Assembly (NCBI GenBank): GCA_964575895.1
Contig: CAZNTE010000041.1
Coordinates: 1-7,407 of the forward strand
DNA from: Gudongella sp964575895
Lineage (GTDB): Bacteria > Bacillota > Clostridia > Tissierellales > Tissierellaceae
Reading direction: 5' to 3'
DNA length: 7,407 nucleotides
Of the stretch, positions 5,992 to 7,407 are shown in pieces; within the stretch, counting starts at the first letter, position 1, and every line of letters begins with the position of its first letter. The notes under the pieces are model-generated. The model worked only from the letters and a program-made list of their open reading frames with translations. It ran no database searches and was not told the DNA's origin. Made by a program: the position numbers and the translations under genes.

Positions 5992-7347
5992 TTAATTTGA
6001 ATTTATATAATAACTTCCATAAGCTTCATCTGATAAAGTACTAAATTCGTTTGGTATTTCTGTTTGGATAATCTTGTTCCCTTGTCCTGATTGGCTATAA
6101 AATCCCTCACTCTGAATAGATGTATTAGCATAGACTGTAATCATATCAGATATAACAAATCCTCCAATCGCCATTTCAACCTTAGTGGTGTCTATTCCAA
6201 GTTTTACATGAGCGTGTGGTGCCAATATAGATCCTCCAATTATTCTGTTCTTATTTTTCCCATTATCATCGGAACTGAATTCAAATTTTTCATCCCCATG
6301 ATATATCAGGCTTCCATCAATCTCAGAGTCTTTCTTGAAAAGTATATCAACGTCTCCTTGCAAGATATTAATATTCCCTACTAACTTGAAATTTGATATA
6401 TCTCCATTGGTAAAAACACTTCTATTAGCATCTAAACTCTCACCATAAACATAAATGTTTAATTTATATGTTTTGTTACTAATATCATCTCCTACTGAAG
6501 AATTTATATCTCCAATAATATTAGTAGAAGAATTAAGAGTAAGGTAGTCTTTTACATATATATTTACGTCTCCTAAAAGTGTAACATTCCCATTTAAGGT
6601 AAGGCTGCCATCTACATGGATATCAGTTGACGTTCCAGATGTTCCAATAGTAGTATTATTTACTGTAGTAAAATTTGTACCACTAATAGTCCATTCTTTA
6701 GCTATCGGGTCAGGATTTGTAAAACTAGTCATAGGATATGGCCATTCCATATCTTTGTATTGTTGGGATTTGTCAGGTGGTGCTTGGGAAACATAATTCT
6801 CACTAATATATCCAGTTCCATGTCCTTCAGCATTTAAAATTTCCTCTGGGTAATATGTTGGATCTTGATTTAAATACTGAAATAGTTTGCCATCTAAATT
6901 TGGAATAAAATACTCTGATGTAGTTAGGCTTCTATTATTGTATATTACCTTCTTAACGGTCTGAAAAACACCACTGTCGTTATTTGGATACTTTGCAGTT
7001 GTTGTAATAGTTAAAACATTATTCCCATTAATACTTTCAAAATTTACAGTCAGATTTACTATCCCATCAATACCCACTGATACAGGTTTTCCTCCAGTAT
7101 AGAGCTTAATGTAATCATTATGTTCATCTATATCTGTTATGGATAATAATTTCTCGTTAAGTGCTTCCCCAATAATATCCGCTCCACTCTTTGCAATATA
7201 ATAAGCTTGAGTCTTATTCTGATAATAAATAGACTGCTTATTCTCGGTAACCATAAATCCCATGGTGAAAGTAGCAAATATCATTAATACAGCAAATATA
7301 ATAATTGTAAGGGCTAGGGTTGAACCTTTTCTATTTCTAAGTTTCAT
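5992..7347 (-). CDS. PilX-like pilus assembly protein with a beta-solenoid-like ectodomain
   Basis: A 451-residue protein with the N-terminal pattern of PilX-type pilus proteins: short basic leader MKLRNRKGST, hydrophobic helix about residues 10-33, then TENKQSIYYQNKTQAYYIAKSGAD, matching the conserved post-helix region (residues ending in AxxSGA) of PilX_N proteins. It lacks the Glu at +5, as is common in that family. Residues 240-285 are short, repeated V/L/I-x-G strands (VDGSLTLNGNVTLLGDVNIY and on), typical of a parallel beta-helix. Near 370-415 GGSILAPHAHVKLG and GGFVISDMITVYANT resemble the anchor-type or DUF7305-like surface domains attached to such pilins. I infer a surface-exposed, possibly adhesive, pilus component. 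The ATG is chosen from the leader length; its ribosome binding site is weak (only GAG nearby), and the frame stays open upstream to the window edge. The next prepilin starts about 20 bases after its stop. The family call is by pattern only. Confidence 0.8.
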   Translation of the reverse strand: MKLRNRKGSTLALTIIIFAVLMIFATFTMGFMVTENKQSIYYQNKTQAYYIAKSGADIIGEALNEKLLSITDIDEHNDYIKLYTGGKPVSVGIDGIVNLTVNFESINGNNVLTITTTAKYPNNDSGVFQTVKKVIYNNRSLTTSEYFIPNLDGKLFQYLNQDPTYYPEEILNAEGHGTGYISENYVSQAPPDKSQQYKDMEWPYPMTSFTNPDPIAKEWTISGTNFTTVNNTTIGTSGTSTDIHVDGSLTLNGNVTLLGDVNIYVKDYLTLNSSTNIIGDINSSVGDDISNKTYKLNIYVYGESLDANRSVFTNGDISNFKLVGNINILQGDVDILFKKDSEIDGSLIYHGDEKFEFSSDDNGKNKNRIIGGSILAPHAHVKLGIDTTKVEMAIGGFVISDMITVYANTSIQSEGFYSQSGQGNKIIQTEIPNEFSTLSDEAYGSYYINSN

Positions 7348-7367
7348 TTTTCTCGGGAGTTTGACAC

Positions 7368-7407
7368 TTACATAGTAAAATAATCGCTGAAGCCGTTGAA
7401 AAGGCTT
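7368..7407 (-). other. Right-edge sequence before the pilin operon, with a partial dyad
   Basis: AAGCC (7390-7394) and GGCTT (7403-7407) form a 5-bp dyad cut by the window edge. On the minus strand the inner arm continues CAGCG and then ATTATTTTAC, which would suit a terminator of the gene upstream if the stem extends past the edge. One frame here ends at TAA 7368-7370, 20 bases before the PilX-like ATG, and might be the end of an upstream gene. Neither reading can be settled from 60 bases. Confidence 0.25.

Noticed and set aside
6091..6384. 97-codon plus-strand ORF opposite the PilX-like gene
   Set aside because: Antisense to a gene with clear protein features, and it has no ribosome binding site of note.
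7348..7407. A cyclic-di-GMP riboswitch in front of the pilin operon, as seen in some clostridia
   Set aside because: Only 60 bases are available and they lack the conserved GEMM-type core and closing stem; the visible AAGCC/GGCTT dyad fits a partial terminator better.
1..7407. CRISPR array, tRNA, rRNA or insertion sequence
   Set aside because: I found no repeated spacers, tRNA cloverleaf signals, rRNA motifs, transposase motifs or terminal inverted repeats in the window.

Overview
The window is AT-rich, and every gene I can support lies on the minus strand. Shine-Dalgarno sites are strong (AAGGAG or AAAGGAGG type) and terminators are hairpin plus U-run. This suggests a low-GC Gram-positive bacterium, most likely a member of the Clostridia; the species cannot be read from the sequence.

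Layout in transcription order (right to left). At the right edge (7407 down to about 4355) is a minor-pilin operon of three genes: a PilX-like protein with a beta-solenoid-like ectodomain (5992-7347), a short PilV/GspI-like prepilin (5625-5971), and a large PilW/GspJ-like prepilin carrying a Listeria-Bacteroides (InlB B) repeat (4432-5604). Two of the three carry frameshifts. The PilV-like gene has lost one base inside its N-terminal helix. The PilW-like gene has an (AT)7 tract; with one unit fewer it would read through into an intact 35-codon C-terminus that is still present out of frame. A long hairpin with a U-run (4251-4297) follows and abuts the Shine-Dalgarno site of a MATE efflux transporter (2885-4234).

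Next come a pirin-family protein (start corrected to 2807) and an RlmD/RlmCD-type 23S rRNA uracil-5-methyltransferase (508-1851). Each of these single genes has its own terminator. The methyltransferase lacks all four cysteines that hold the [4Fe-4S] cluster in its best-known relatives, while its catalytic residues are intact. At the left edge is a 62-codon fragment of a nucleoside 2-deoxyribosyltransferase-like protein.

The pilin genes form one functional unit: initiator-type minor pilins and a tip-exposed ectodomain. The MATE, pirin and methyltransferase genes look like independent housekeeping or stress genes. I do not see a wholly new multi-gene system. The most interesting signals are the frameshifted, possibly switchable, minor pilins, the InlB-type repeat inside a prepilin, the cysteine-free RNA methyltransferase, and the hairpin in front of the MATE gene.
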